A stretch of 47,471 bases of DNA from NCBI GenBank assembly GCA_054661495.1, contig BAAFSQ010000062.1:1-47471 (forward strand). The letters are read 5' to 3'. Within the stretch, counting starts at the first letter, position 1. Every line of letters starts with the position of its first letter. The DNA is from Zygophlyctis sp. KS116 (taxonomy: Eukaryota > Chytridiomycota). The position numbers and the translations under genes were made by a program. A model generated the notes under the pieces. That model saw nothing but the letters and a program-made list of their open reading frames with translations. It did not search any database and was not told the origin of the DNA. This document shows, piece after piece, positions 22,901 to 33,261 of this stretch.

Positions 22901-23985
22901 CTCATATTGATCTGAAGCCAGTCAATGTTTGGGATCATTTGATATGGATGGATATGTTTAATTATGGCGGAATTCTCTATGAAAATATTGAAGAAATAAT
23001 AGGATCCGAGAATTACAATCGTGAAAATGGTCAAATGAAGATTGAATCTACTGTTGATTTCCGATGGAATATGGCAGAATATCTTCCACCAGCTTGTAAA
23101 AAATATTTTATCAAATTTGCTGCCGAATATGTTTTCGAAATTGATCAGTTCAAAAAAAAACAAAAAATCATTGCTGCATCTTCAAATACAGAAAATGAGG
23201 ACGCATCAAAAGGAATGGTAGGATTTGTACCAGCATCCAAAATATTGGAAAATTTATCCATGTTTACTCGACAGCTTCTAAGCACTGTTATGAAGCGTCG
23301 ATTGTTACAAGTTATAAGACAGATTCAACGACAGGAGATAAATGAGGAAGAAGTATCACTGGAATCACAATACGAGTTTCCTATTCTTCCTGGATCACAT
23401 TTGATATTAAAAAATCCAGCACTAGAATTCGTTAAACATATCACTAAATTATTTTCTTTGGATTCAGCAGTCTCTCGAGAGTCACGACTATTAAGAAGAG
23501 ATTTACTAAATTTAATTGGAATCAGGGAATTCAGTGATGAAGCCAAATTTACCAATCCTTGTGAAACATTTTGTCTTCAGCAAGTTATATGTGACTTTTG
23601 TAATCATTGCCAGGATTTGGATCTTACGAGAGAAGACAATACCGAAATTGATGAAGATGAAGAGTTGGATATTCAAAGGAAAAATTCATGGAGTTGTCCT
23701 AGTTGTCATACTCTATACGATAAGTTGGGAATAGAACAGAAATTAGTCAATATTGTTCGTAAACGTCTATTAACTTGGCAATTGCAAGATTTGAAATGTG
23801 AAAGATGTAAATTAGTTCGAGCTGAAGAGATACTGACAACTTGTGCAGAGTGTACTGGCAAATTGGTCACAGAACTCGATAAAAATGTATTTGTAAGAAG
23901 AATGAAGGTATTTCAGAATATTGCAGAATTCTATGAAATGAATTTACTCAAAGAAGTTGTTGGTTGGGCGACATGTTTAATTTGA
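16877..23985 (+). CDS. POL2: DNA polymerase epsilon catalytic subunit
   Basis: The leading-strand replicative polymerase. Ten exons give 2288 residues from ATG 16877 (2266 if translation starts at 16943). Introns: 17318-17344, 17593-17617, 17755-17784, 18090-18115, 18371-18395, 18458-18483, 18665-18689, 18876-18903 and 18991-19020. None occur in the last 4965 nt. Exonuclease motifs are intact: Exo [12 protein letters not shown], Exo [11 protein letters not shown] and Exo [16 protein letters not shown]. Polymerase motifs are [35 protein letters not shown] and [10 protein letters not shown]. The inactive second polymerase half follows, then the C-terminal metal-binding modules CDFC..CPSC (CysA) and CERC..CAEC (CysB), which bind the B subunit. 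The protein ends just after the last module, as in orthologs. The stop overlaps the ATG of the next gene. Confidence 0.97.
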
Positions 23986-24639
23986 TGAATTCTGATAAAA
24001 TTCTTATTTTACCAGTATCTATAATTGGCTCTGGAAAAACGACTCTAGCCAAAGTCTTGAGTAATGTATGTCCATATTCTTTTTGTCATATACAAAATGA
24101 TAATATGCCCAGGAAGTGTACCGCAAAACATTTTCTGAGTCATGTTTTGAAAGCATTTGAGACTCATCAAGTTGTGTTTGCCGATAAGAATAATCATTTG
24201 GGAATGCATCGGGAGAAGATTGCTCAATTGTTTTTAGAAAGATATCCAAATGGTTTTATTGGTATTTAGCATATAGTTACAAATTAGTGGCGTTGGATTG
24301 GATGGTTGAAAGTTATGATAAGACAGCAGTTGTTGAATTGTGTAAGCGGCGGGTCATGGATCGGTGGGTTTTATTTAATTAATAGATAGAGGGGAAGATC
24401 ATCAATGTTTAACTCCATCATTGACACCGCAGTATCAATCTATTATTTACGATTTTCTCGTAAAAAGGGATCCGCTTGATATCAGAAATAAATCAGATTT
24501 CCGTATTCATAAAGTTATCAAGATGATGCTATTCGAAAATGCATCCACCAATGTTCAGATAGTTTGCAGGGAGCTCGCTTGGGAGTGTCCTTTGCAGGAT
24601 CAGTTGGATCAGTTGATTAAACATGTTACAAAAAAGTAG
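23985..24639 (+). CDS. Stand-alone polynucleotide 5'-kinase of the fungal tRNA ligase (Trl1) type
   Basis: Three exons (introns 24262-24287 and 24364-24389) give about 200 residues. The P-loop IGSGKTTLAKVLS, the following HIQNDN and VVFADKNNHLGMHRE match the kinase domain of fungal tRNA ligase Trl1, which phosphorylates the 5'-OH end of tRNA and HAC1-type exons. The C-terminal part (GEDHQCLTPS, then the helical end) is also of this family. Trl1 normally has ligase, kinase and cyclic-phosphodiesterase domains in one chain of over 800 residues. Here both flanking domains are absent, and neither neighbouring gene supplies them. The ATG is chosen at 23985, inside TGATG, where it overlaps the POL2 stop by one base; an upstream ATG at 23973 is also in frame. 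If active, ligase and phosphodiesterase must come from elsewhere. Confidence 0.8.
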
Positions 24640-24641
24640 CT

Positions 24642-26391
24642 TTATGAAAAATAAGCAGTTACTTTGCTGTTCTTTAGAACCTTTGATAAATGTGAAATTA
24701 CTTCTCTAGACAATTTTTGGCAATTGGTAAAATGTAGATTTTGCCATGAGGATCCAGAATTTTGAGCCAGATCAATAATGCCACGGTTGGTCACGATACT
24801 ATCTGATATATTAAGTGAGTGAATATTTGGATAGTTTTGAAGAAAATCCAAAAGTTTATCAGAAATGGTTGATATATCAAGACTTTCAAAGCAGTAATTT
24901 GATTCCAATAAACTCTGGATTCCATCTTCAGAAATTTTCGGACACTTTGAAAGATTTATTGTCTTTAGAGAAAGTGACGAGAGTTTGACTATTCCTTGAT
25001 TAGAAATGTGCGCACATCCTTTAAAATTTATATGGGTTAGTTTTCGACAAGATTTAGAAATTAAGGAAATTATTGAGTCATCTAAAAACGGTGTTTTTGG
25101 GATCTCTAATCTTTCCAGGTTCGGAGAGTTACTAATAAATCTGGAAAAATCATCTTTAAAGTTATTTGATGTGAATGAGTTTCCTCCAAAAACTATCCAT
25201 GTCCATCCAGAATGCTTGGATAACGTATTTAATGTTCGATTAGTAATTTTTGTGGATCCACTTATATCAATCCCTTGCAATAACGGGGCTGCATTGATAA
25301 CACTAATTATTGAATTATCAGATAAATCTTGTGAATGTGAGACCCATAGCTCTGTCAAGGCCAACGGAATATTTGCATTCTTGAATTTATCACAGACAGC
25401 AAATCCTGCATCAGTGATAAGAGGACATTTTGAAACATTTAAACATTTTAAAGATCTACAAAGATCAAAAATTCGGCGTAAACAGGTGTCATCTGTTCGG
25501 GTATCTTCCAGTATTAAATTAGTAAGAGACTTCCCCATACACCTTAGTGCATCAATTAATGCAGATGAATTAATTCTTGTGCAAGTCAAATCCAAATATA
25601 TAATACTTCTACATCTATGAGTAATCAGTGATTTGAGATCATTGATTAAACTGCAATTCTTTAGAGATAATTTAAAAATTCGATCTTTCGCAATGTTTAT
25701 AATCACTTCTAAAGATATTTTATCAATTTTTCTAGAGAATGATTCCAAGTCTAATTCACGCCATAGTAAACTGGTTCCATTTACCACTGCTCTCCAGTGC
25801 TTTGAAACTTGAGACATTCGACATCTATCTCTTAATGGCAAATACCTAAAATTTATTCATAAACATAATACCATAATACAATATTCATTAATTCTACCGG
25901 TAAAATCCTTTGTTTTAAATTTTCTTTATAAACTTGAACATTGTTTGTTTTCCGAATTTTGACAATTTTCTTGGACCTGAGTTTTATATCATTCTCCTTG
26001 TCTTCTATTTCCTAAATTTTAAAATTGCTATTTATACCTTGTATTTAGGATCACTTTTGTCTACATTTGCCTGTCCTAACTCAACAACTTTTAATGCATT
26101 ATCAAACTGTCCGAGAGCATTGTAACACTTGATCGCCTTTAAGTACGCCCGTGGCTCTACTGGGAACAGCTTTAAAAGTTTTTTAAGATCAGTCAATGCA
26201 CTTTGATCATCTTTTAGCGCTGTCAAACAATTTGCTCGAAGATGCAATAAATGAAAATCATGTTTATGAATTTTCAGTCCCTTTCTTTACTTTGACATGA
26301 ATACCTTTGAGGCCTTAATTATTGCCTCTTTATACCGTTTATACTTATAATCAGAGACTGCATCATTTAAATAAGGACTGGAGGAATCCAT
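24642..26391 (-). CDS. DIA2: TPR, F-box and LRR protein Dia2/Pof3 (SCF ubiquitin ligase subunit)
   Basis: Four exons (introns 26281-26304, 26012-26037 and 25846-25871) join to 557 residues. Order: TPR-like N-terminus (DYKYKRYKEAIIKASK, YLKAIKCYNALGQFDNALKV), a basic linker, an F-box (LPVELMNIVLWYLPLRDRCR..VSKHW), then about ten LRRs of the Amn1/Skp2 type (for example LKCLNVSKCPLITDAGF, LTHINFKGCAHISNQGI). TPR plus F-box plus LRR is the arrangement of S. cerevisiae Dia2 and S. pombe Pof3, which act at replication forks and in CMG helicase removal. Lying between POL2 and DNA2 fits this role, although gene order is weak evidence. The F-box is recovered only by splicing. The stop lies 2 nt from the stop of the convergent kinase gene. 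Confidence 0.88.
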
Positions 26392-26565
26392 TAAAACTTT
26401 ATAAATTAAACAGAATGTCCGAACTGGGAACGAATGTCCGAACTCTGCGGATATGAATTATAATCTTTGCGCCTCTAAAACCCCAAAACGACTCCTGTGT
26501 CACCGGCCTAAGCTGGACTGAATGACATATTAGAGCGGAATCAGTGGATATATTAATACTTTAGT
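26392..26565. promoter_or_regulatory. Divergent promoter of DIA2 and DNA2 with two GTCCGAA copies
   Basis: These 174 nt lie between the divergent starts of DIA2 and DNA2. They contain a direct repeat of GAATGTCCGAACT (26413-26425 and 26432-26444), each carrying the heptamer GTCCGAA (26417-26423 and 26436-26442) also seen near the POL2 start. A shared element at three replication genes could mean co-regulation; this is an inference. No RNA gene was found. Confidence 0.5.
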
Positions 26566-29500
26566 ATGGACGAAAAAGAAAATATGGATGGGCATTTCAT
26601 AGAACCAATAATAGATAAAGGACATGAAAATGTTAGCGTTGTATGGTTGAATTCTCCGCAAGACTTTTCTACTGTAATTTTGACAATTAATTTGTAGAAA
26701 TCTCTGCCTAAATCCAAGAATGCGCCAAAACGATCATTTAGTCTTAGCACGATACAAGCATCCCCTGCATTTAAATTCAAAGACAGGAAAAAGCTAAAGG
26801 AAAATTCAAAGATTCATGGTACAATATTAGAAAAGAAGGCAAAAGTAAAAGAATTTTGGGAAAATATCGAATCTAAAATTTCCACGTCAGAAAATCTACA
26901 ATCTGATGTTTTCATCGAGGATTATTCTCTGGTGCAGAATAAAGATCATAGGAGTTTGGCAAAAACTTTGGTAGATGGGGATGATTTCTTTTCAGATTTT
27001 GAAGAAGATGAACTCTTTTTATCCATGGATGTCGACGCGGTTATTCAGCAGCAGGAAGAACAAGTTTATGTAGCCCCCAAATTTTATAGAATTCGAATTA
27101 CATCAGTGCAAGATATACAAACTGAGAACACTAGGATCAAGGTAGATAGCTTTCTTTTATATTCAGGAAATTATGGGAAACCTCTCTAGTAATAAAGCAC
27201 AAATAAGAATCCAGCTTAAAGATGACTGGTATGATCTTGATTTAGCTCCAGGTAAGACATTTTATGATCACTTTTAGGTGACTTTATACATATAACTGGT
27301 GTATTGAATCTCAATCATTCATGTCATATAATTGGAAATAATTGTGATAATTTAATTATAAATCATCCTGATTTGCTTTTGTCTGTTACTGCTGTTGCGG
27401 ATTCGTTTGAATGTGTGCGAAAGTCTTATCTTTCTAATCGGACTGGACTAGTGAACAGCGCCTCTCCTCCAATGGTTCACGGGAAAATGCTTCATGAACT
27501 TTTTCAAATGTCACTGCAAAGTGGGAATTTTTCTAAAAATGGAATTAAACAAAATTTAGAAACAGTGATTCAAAATTCAAAGACTGCTCTGTATTCGATT
27601 GATGAAAATGAGGAAAAGGCAAGGTCGGTATTAGGAGAGAATGTAGAGCGATTATCATCGTGGGGAAGCGTATATTTTGGCCCAAAGCCTACGGTATTGC
27701 ATTATTCTAATCAAAAAGGCTTCATCTATTCTTGATAGCACTGCAACTGAAAAATTTCCTTCTTTCGGGTCTATTAAAACAGTGATAGACATTGAAGAAA
27801 GGATCTGGAGTCCAAGTTACGGAATTAAGGGATATATAGACGCTACAACCATGATAAACTTTGATAATGTTGATTCGCGCAAAGACTTGCTTGTACCGTT
27901 GGAATTTAAGACAGGAAAAAACTGCTCCATATCCCATGAAGCGCAAACTGGTCTCTATACATTAATGATCTCTGATAAATATGGTAATATTTTTAATCAG
28001 CTGAATATAGGAGTTGAATGCTCTGCTGGTATATTATATTATTTATTGGGATCCAAAATGAAAATAATTACAAGAAAACTACATCATATTCGAGCCCTTA
28101 TCATTGGGAGGAATTTGTTAGCCCAGTATATTAAGTCTGGAAATCAGCTACCACCCATGCTTACACATCGAAAATTTACATGCCAGCGATGCTATGCCTT
28201 AGACGCATGTCTATTCTACCACAAAGCCTATGAAAATGGAACCATTAATACTGTTAGTTCAACTGGCCTGCAGGTGGAATTTGAAGACAAGACCAAGCAT
28301 TTGACAAAAGATCATATTCAGTTTTTCAAAAAATGGGATTCTTTGATTTCTCTAGAGGAACCCGGCGATGAACATATTAGAAGAGAGATCTGGACTCTTG
28401 AAAGTGATGAGCGTGAACAGCTGGGAAGGTTTGTTAGAGATTAATGATAATCTAGATGTTTTTCTCGTATGAAAATACTCGACACCCGCAGTGAATCATC
28501 AAATGCGAAGGGTATTAGGCAATACACTTACACATTCGTCCGATCTGATACAAAATATGGGTCATTACTAGACTCCAGCATCAAAGACAACGAGCCAATA
28601 GTCATTTCATCAGAGAATGGACAGGTAGCTCTTGCCGTGGGATATGTGAAAAAAATATGCGCTCTTTCTATCACAGTTGAGGTAGACAAATCATTAATTG
28701 AAGTTTCGCATATTTCTTCCAATTTATCCGGGGTTAAGTCAACAGGAGCTTTATTCAGAATAGATAAGGATCAATTATCAGGAGGATCGAACATATCCAG
28801 AAATAATTTAATTAACCTCTTCATTGATCCAAAATCGGACAAATTAAGAGAGCTCATTGTCGATTGCAAAGCACCTTACTTTTCTTCGTCGAAGGTGGAT
28901 ATAAATGACCCACGACTTAATGTAGACCAGTCGAATGCGGTATCTAAAGTGCTTTCCGGTAACAAATAATTGTTTAAATAACTAGCTCGGGACTATGCGG
29001 TGATTTTAGGCATGCCTGGGACCGGAAAAACATTTACAATATCACAACTTGTTAAAGAACTTGTATCAAGAAACAAATCTGTTCTTTTGACAGCTTATAC
29101 ACATTCAGCAGTGGATAATATCCTTCTAAAATTAATTGACGAGAAAGTAGATTTTTGTCGAATCGGAAATCATCAAAGGGTCAGAATTTTGAATGTTAAT
29201 CTTTAGATACATCCTGATGTTTTACCATATACAGCTGAATTTCAGAAGGAATTCAAAACGGTTTCAGAGATGGAATCATATTTTGATTCGAAATGGGTAA
29301 TCGCGACAACTTCTCTTGCATTAAATCAGTACTTTTCTTAATTAAAAGGCTTACTTATAGTGTTATCTTCACCAAAAAAAGATTCGACTATTGCATTGTG
29401 GATGAAGCTTCTCAATTGACTCTACCGCAGTGTCTTGGCCCGCTTCAATATGCCAATACTTTTGTACTAGTAGGAGATCATTTTCAGCTTTCGCCCTTGG

Positions 29501-30291
29501 TTCGTAACAAGGAAGCACTTAATGGTGGCATGGCAGAATCGTTGTTCAAAACTCTGGCAGAAAATCATCCAGATTCTGTCATTGATCTTAGATACCAGTA
29601 TCGAATGAATTCTGAGATAATGAACCTATCAAACACTTTAATTTATGGAAAACGCTTAATATGCGCAAATTCAAAGATCTCAGAATCAAACTTTATTTTT
29701 AATAATCCAGCAGGTCCAGTCAAGTGCTTTAAAGGAATTCTTTCAGAAAAAATCATCCATAGAATTATTGATAAAAGGTACGTGATAAATGGATATTTTA
29801 ATTGATTTAGAACGGGTGTTGTATTTATCAATACAGATGAAATGCCCAATTCTATAGAATCAAACAATGCTGAAACAATTCAAAATTGTACTGAAGCTAA
29901 ATTAGTTTCTCAGGTAGATTATATTTCTTGACTCTAGATTCTTAATGCATTCTTGTCTCACGGGGCGTCTTTGAGACAGATAGGCATTCTATCATTCTAT
30001 AACTCACAAATTCAATTGATCAAAAGTGAAATTTCAGATATCCATCCAGATCTTGAACTAATGACCATTGATAAATCTCAGGGAAGAGACAAGGATTGTA
30101 TCATAGTTTCATTTGTACGATCAAATCCAGATGGAAATGTCGGAAACCTGTTACAAGATTGGCGAAGAATCAATGTGTTGCTTACCCGAGCTAAAACCAA
30201 ACTTATTATGATTGGTTCTATATCGACTTTGGAGAAGGTTCCAATCTTGCATCAGTTATTTTTAATGTTAAAAGATACATGTATCGTATAA
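26566..30291 (+). CDS. DNA2: DNA2 nuclease-helicase
   Basis: Processes Okazaki-fragment flaps, stalled forks and double-strand-break ends. Eleven exons give 1151 residues (human about 1060, yeast 1522). Introns: 26674-26697, 27142-27166, 27252-27277, 27694-27718, 28429-28455, 28959-28985, 29180-29206, 29329-29360, 29778-29810 and 29914-29937. The nuclease part has a first cluster Cys ([11 protein letters not shown]), [10 protein letters not shown], the catalytic [10 protein letters not shown] and the remaining Fe-S cysteines ([10 protein letters not shown]). The SF1B helicase part has Walker [11 protein letters not shown], Ia [53 protein letters not shown] and [20 protein letters not shown]. 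All catalytic motifs are intact. The N-terminus is short and disordered, with a likely PCNA- or RPA-binding stretch ([15 protein letters not shown]). Confidence 0.96.
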
Positions 30292-30373
30292 CCTGCCATT
30301 GCTCTGCTTGAGGTTCATCTTAATTTGGGGGCAGGTTAATCCTTCCGCCCAGTGTAGGGTATACATTCAAAAA

Positions 30374-31004
30374 ATGATTTTGTTGCCGTCAATCTTCTTA
30401 TCTGGAGTCTTATCATTTAGTGGACGACTAACTTACTTTCATCCTGGCTTGGGAGCATGTGGGGGAACCAATTCCGGCTCAGATCTGATTGTAGCCATGG
30501 TAAATTATAAATTTGTTAAATATTAAGAATTCTGAACAGTACAGTGGAACTTGCGGACGCTCGCTATGCATAAATTACGGAGGTAATTCTGTCTCCGCTA
30601 CAGTTGTTGACATGTGTCCCGACTGCCCATTTGGTGCATTGGACAGCTCACCTTCTGTCTTTGAGAGATTAGCTGGTGGTTTAGGTGCAGGAGTAGTTCA
30701 GGTTTCTTGGAATTTTGGAGGTTGCGGTAGCGGTAGCACTCAGGCTAGTGCCAGTTCTTCTTCAAGCTCTCGCTCTACTGAAAGTCAATCTTCACAGACC
30801 TCAACAACCTCAACAAGTAGAACTTCTAGTACATCTAGAACTTCAAGTACATCTAGAACTTCTAGTACCTCAAGTACATCTACTTCATCGATAGCTACTT
30901 CAAATGCAACTAGTACAAATGTTGAATCTTCAACCTCTCCTTCTTCTGCAACAGTTTCTTTTATTCCGCTGAGCCAACGGACGGCTTGCTACATTTCTCG
31001 TTAG
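30374..31004 (+). CDS. Expansin-like secreted protein (double-psi beta-barrel) with Ser/Thr tail
   Basis: Two exons with a 28-nt intron (30500-30527) give 200 residues. Order: a short signal peptide (MILLPSIFLSGVLSFSG), a single double-psi beta-barrel domain of the expansin/barwin/RlpA type (GRLTYFHPGLGACGGTNS, CGRSLCINYGG, ATVVDMCPDC, LGAGVVQVSW), then a Ser/Thr-rich tail of about 80 residues with three RTSSTS repeats. The Asp of the VDMCPDC motif, equivalent to the catalytic-like Asp of expansins, is present. The tail is probably O-glycosylated. Such proteins loosen or bind polysaccharide walls. In a zoosporic fungus this could be its own wall or a host wall; the sequence does not decide. 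No GPI signal is seen at the C-terminus. Confidence 0.9.
30819..30872 (+). repeat. Three 18-nt tandem repeats coding RTSSTS in the expansin-like tail
   Basis: Units 30819-30836, 30837-30854 and 30855-30872 follow AGAACTTCTAGTACATCT with one to three changes. They code Arg-Thr-Ser-Ser-Thr-Ser and sit inside a longer Ser/Thr tract. A simple in-frame minisatellite likely to vary in length between strains. Confidence 0.8.
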
Positions 31005-31017
31005 TAATCTGTTTTTG

Positions 31018-31023
31018 AATAAA
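31018..31023 (+). terminator. Polyadenylation signal AATAAA of the expansin-like gene
   Basis: AATAAA begins 14 nt after the stop at 31004, followed by T-rich sequence. Position fits a poly(A) signal. The remaining 156 nt up to the duplicated segment at 31180 are AT-rich with no gene visible. Confidence 0.45.
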
Positions 31024-31179
31024 TTTGGGAAAATTCTAATTTTTAATTTGTGTAATTTTTTATGTTTCAATTCTCTCTATGCAGAGTGTTTAAAATTTCC
31101 TATTAATGCATATTATAACATGTGGTAACTATCTAGAATGTCATTTAGTGCTTGTAATTAATAAAATATGTTTCTTGTC

Positions 31180-31274
31180 AGATATGATAATGAGTCAATA
31201 CATGATTCCAAAACTTTTGTTGACGGATGGCTGGGAATCGGGCTTGTAGTGAGTATCAGTGACAGATTTGCCAT
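31180..31274 (-). pseudogene. 5' fragment of the glycosyltransferase-like gene (truncated copy)
   Basis: From the ATG at 31274 the frame codes the same first 32 residues as the intact gene at 34253 (MANLSLILTTSPIPSHPSTK onward to SLSYL). It then breaks at 31180, where the duplicated segment ends. The frame continues six codons into unrelated sequence and stops at 31158. Everything from residue 33 on is missing, so it cannot make a functional enzyme. Confidence 0.85.
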
Positions 31275-32303
31275 TTGAAGTGACAACCTGACCCCAACAA
31301 TGTCCGATAATTTGTCTACCAGATAATGGTCATGTCTCAATGAAAGTAACAAATAAAAACTGCAGGCAGATAGCTTGCAAAATCATCTTAAGAATCAATG
31401 TTCTGATATCTTTCCCTTGATCATATATCATACAATCCCCAAGAGGCTTCATTGTTGAGCCTTGTACTCATTTTCAGTAATAAATTCACCATTCACAACA
31501 TAGAATTTCTGATTATTTTCCTCCTTGTACCATACCTCAGTTGTTGGATCTTGACATAAGTTGGGTTGACCCTCTTCGATGATGCATATTCGTTCTAATT
31601 CCTTAAAATAGCATCTTTTGTCCTGGTGATCATCAATATAACAGTATTGCTTCAGCTTATCATCGTAAGTATATTTAATCCCATCCGCAGTTACGTGTGG
31701 TCTGGGAGGAATCCAGGCATTCGAAACGTCATCAAAGGTCATATTCGTTCCTTCAAAGTTCATTGAATACAAACCATCTTTATCAGCACAAATCGGCGGA
31801 TGATCATTTCCAATGAGGCAGAATTGCATAACTAATTCATTGAAACAGTTGTACATAGCATCTGTCGTATAGCAATACTCATCCCGAGTTTTATTCAGCT
31901 GAAGGGACACTCCCTCCACAATAAAGTTTTCTGGTCTTTCATCAACGCCAATCGCTTTATCGAGTGCAGGATCGATCAAAAATAATTGTAGGCAAACCAA
32001 GCCAACTTCCACCGCAACTGATACACCAGTAGCAACATAGCCCGTCACTCCAAGTAAAGCAACAGCCAGAGGGGGGAATACCAAGGAAAGTGCAATCCCT
32101 ATGACCAGAGATATGGCTATGACGATCCACGCTTTTGGGTCCATAGTTATTATAGCCATATAAACTTTTGCAGCAAATTCCCAGATAGGTTTCATTCCAC
32201 TCCAAATACCTTTTACACCCAGTCTTAGCGTGTTTACAGCAGTAATAACAGCCGCTGTGAATCCTTCCCCAAGTGCATCGAATGCACCTGATATATCCCC
32301 TTT
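31180..32303. repeat. Direct repeat copy 1 (about 1.12 kb) of the tandem array remnant
   Basis: Nearly identical to 34159-35281 at an offset of 2979 nt. From 31180 to about 32150 only a handful of single-base differences are visible (for example near 31226, 31232 and 32108). The last 150 nt are clearly more diverged. The repeat holds the 5' end of the glycosyltransferase-like gene and the 3' half of the secreted cysteine-repeat gene. The left boundary is sharp: AGATATG follows unrelated sequence in each copy. Confidence 0.93.
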
Positions 32304-33212
32304 AGCAAGAGCATTAACAAATCCTTCAATGCCCTCCACCAAAGTAAGTACCATTTTTATTCCGTCCTTGACAAGCTGTAAAAAACCATCTGCTACCCGG
32401 ACTAAAAATTTTCCAAATTTTATGAAACCTGAAATCAGACGATCTCCCACTGGCTCGACAATACTTGCAAGCTTATTGATCACCCAATCAAACCATTTCA
32501 CTAAACCTCTCTTCTTAAGCGACTCTCCAGTATGTTGTCTGTTTGTTAAATCGGGGAAAAAATCTTACTCTGTCATTTGATCCATTTGAATGGTCTGTTC
32601 ATCCTTAAATCCTTCCCAGACTAAATTCACATAGACATTCAACATGTCTTTTGACTTTGCTTCCATCTGTTTGAACATATCCGTTTTGTAAGCATCCGCC
32701 TTTGTTTGTGTCACTCCTCCTTTCTTTTGAGTTTCTACAATAAAGTTGCCCATAGCAAATTGAATGGCCTCTTTGGTAATGGCAGGGAATTTTTCAATTA
32801 CACTAACTGCGAAATTCTTTTTGAGATAATCGTTTATAGCTGCCTTCCTGTCTGGCTCATCTGAAGGAATGATTTCTTTACCAGTGTTTTCATCAACGGC
32901 GGTAGTTCCTTGAAGAATAGTATCTCCATATTCCCGAAAGTTGTAAGCGAATTCATTTTCAATTTTATCCAAGAATATTTTGGTGTATTCATCTGTAAAT
33001 AGCTTGACATAGTCATCAAGTTCGGATTTCCAAGGGATCGAACATAAGTGTATTTGCTGCGGATTTGGCTTATTAAGATATGTGAAAGTAGTACATAATA
33101 GGCTTTCATTGCACACTAATGATGGAATGGTGTCCAGACAAGTCTCATTAAGCTGTTTTGCACTACTTACAAAACTTGCAGTCCAAATAAGAAACAAGTA
33201 TACATTGAGCAT
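31449..33212 (-). CDS. Secreted protein with hydrophobic core and two four-Cys repeats, function unknown
   Basis: Two exons with a 30-nt intron (32539-32568) give 577 residues. Order: a signal peptide (MLNVYLFLIWTASFVSSA), a four-Cys region to residue 60, a long helical acidic/basic part to about 230, an amphipathic Gly-rich helical stretch (DWVINKLASIVEPVGDRLIS), then a strongly hydrophobic segment long enough for two spans (AWIVIAISLVIGIALSLVF, ALLGVTGYVATGVSVAVEVG). After this come two tandem repeats of about 60 residues spaced C-x8/9-C-x8-C-x9-C, starting YCYTTD and YCYIDD. The topology suggests a secreted or surface protein that may insert into membranes, but I recognise no family and assign no activity. 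The glycosyltransferase-like gene starts upstream on the same strand and ends 49 nt before this start. A broken second copy lies at 34428. Confidence 0.88.
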
Positions 33213-33261
33213 TTTATTTTAAGAAGGCTGATTGCGGCATTCGTTGACGGCATGTACGGCA

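Noticed and set aside
25006-25620. 204-codon + strand open frame opposite DIA2
   Set aside because: It mirrors the LRR periodicity of the antisense gene and has no protein-like motifs.
29329-29348. A 20-nt intron in DNA2 ending at the first AG
   Set aside because: It keeps the frame open but inserts LTYS; ending at 29360 (32 nt) gives the family motif [12 protein letters not shown] directly.
30819-30872. Short tandem repeats as a CRISPR array
   Set aside because: They are in-frame 18-nt coding repeats without spacers, in a eukaryotic gene.
31158-31352. Independent 64-residue gene on the minus strand
   Set aside because: It is the truncated 5' end of the glycosyltransferase-like gene inside repeat copy 1.
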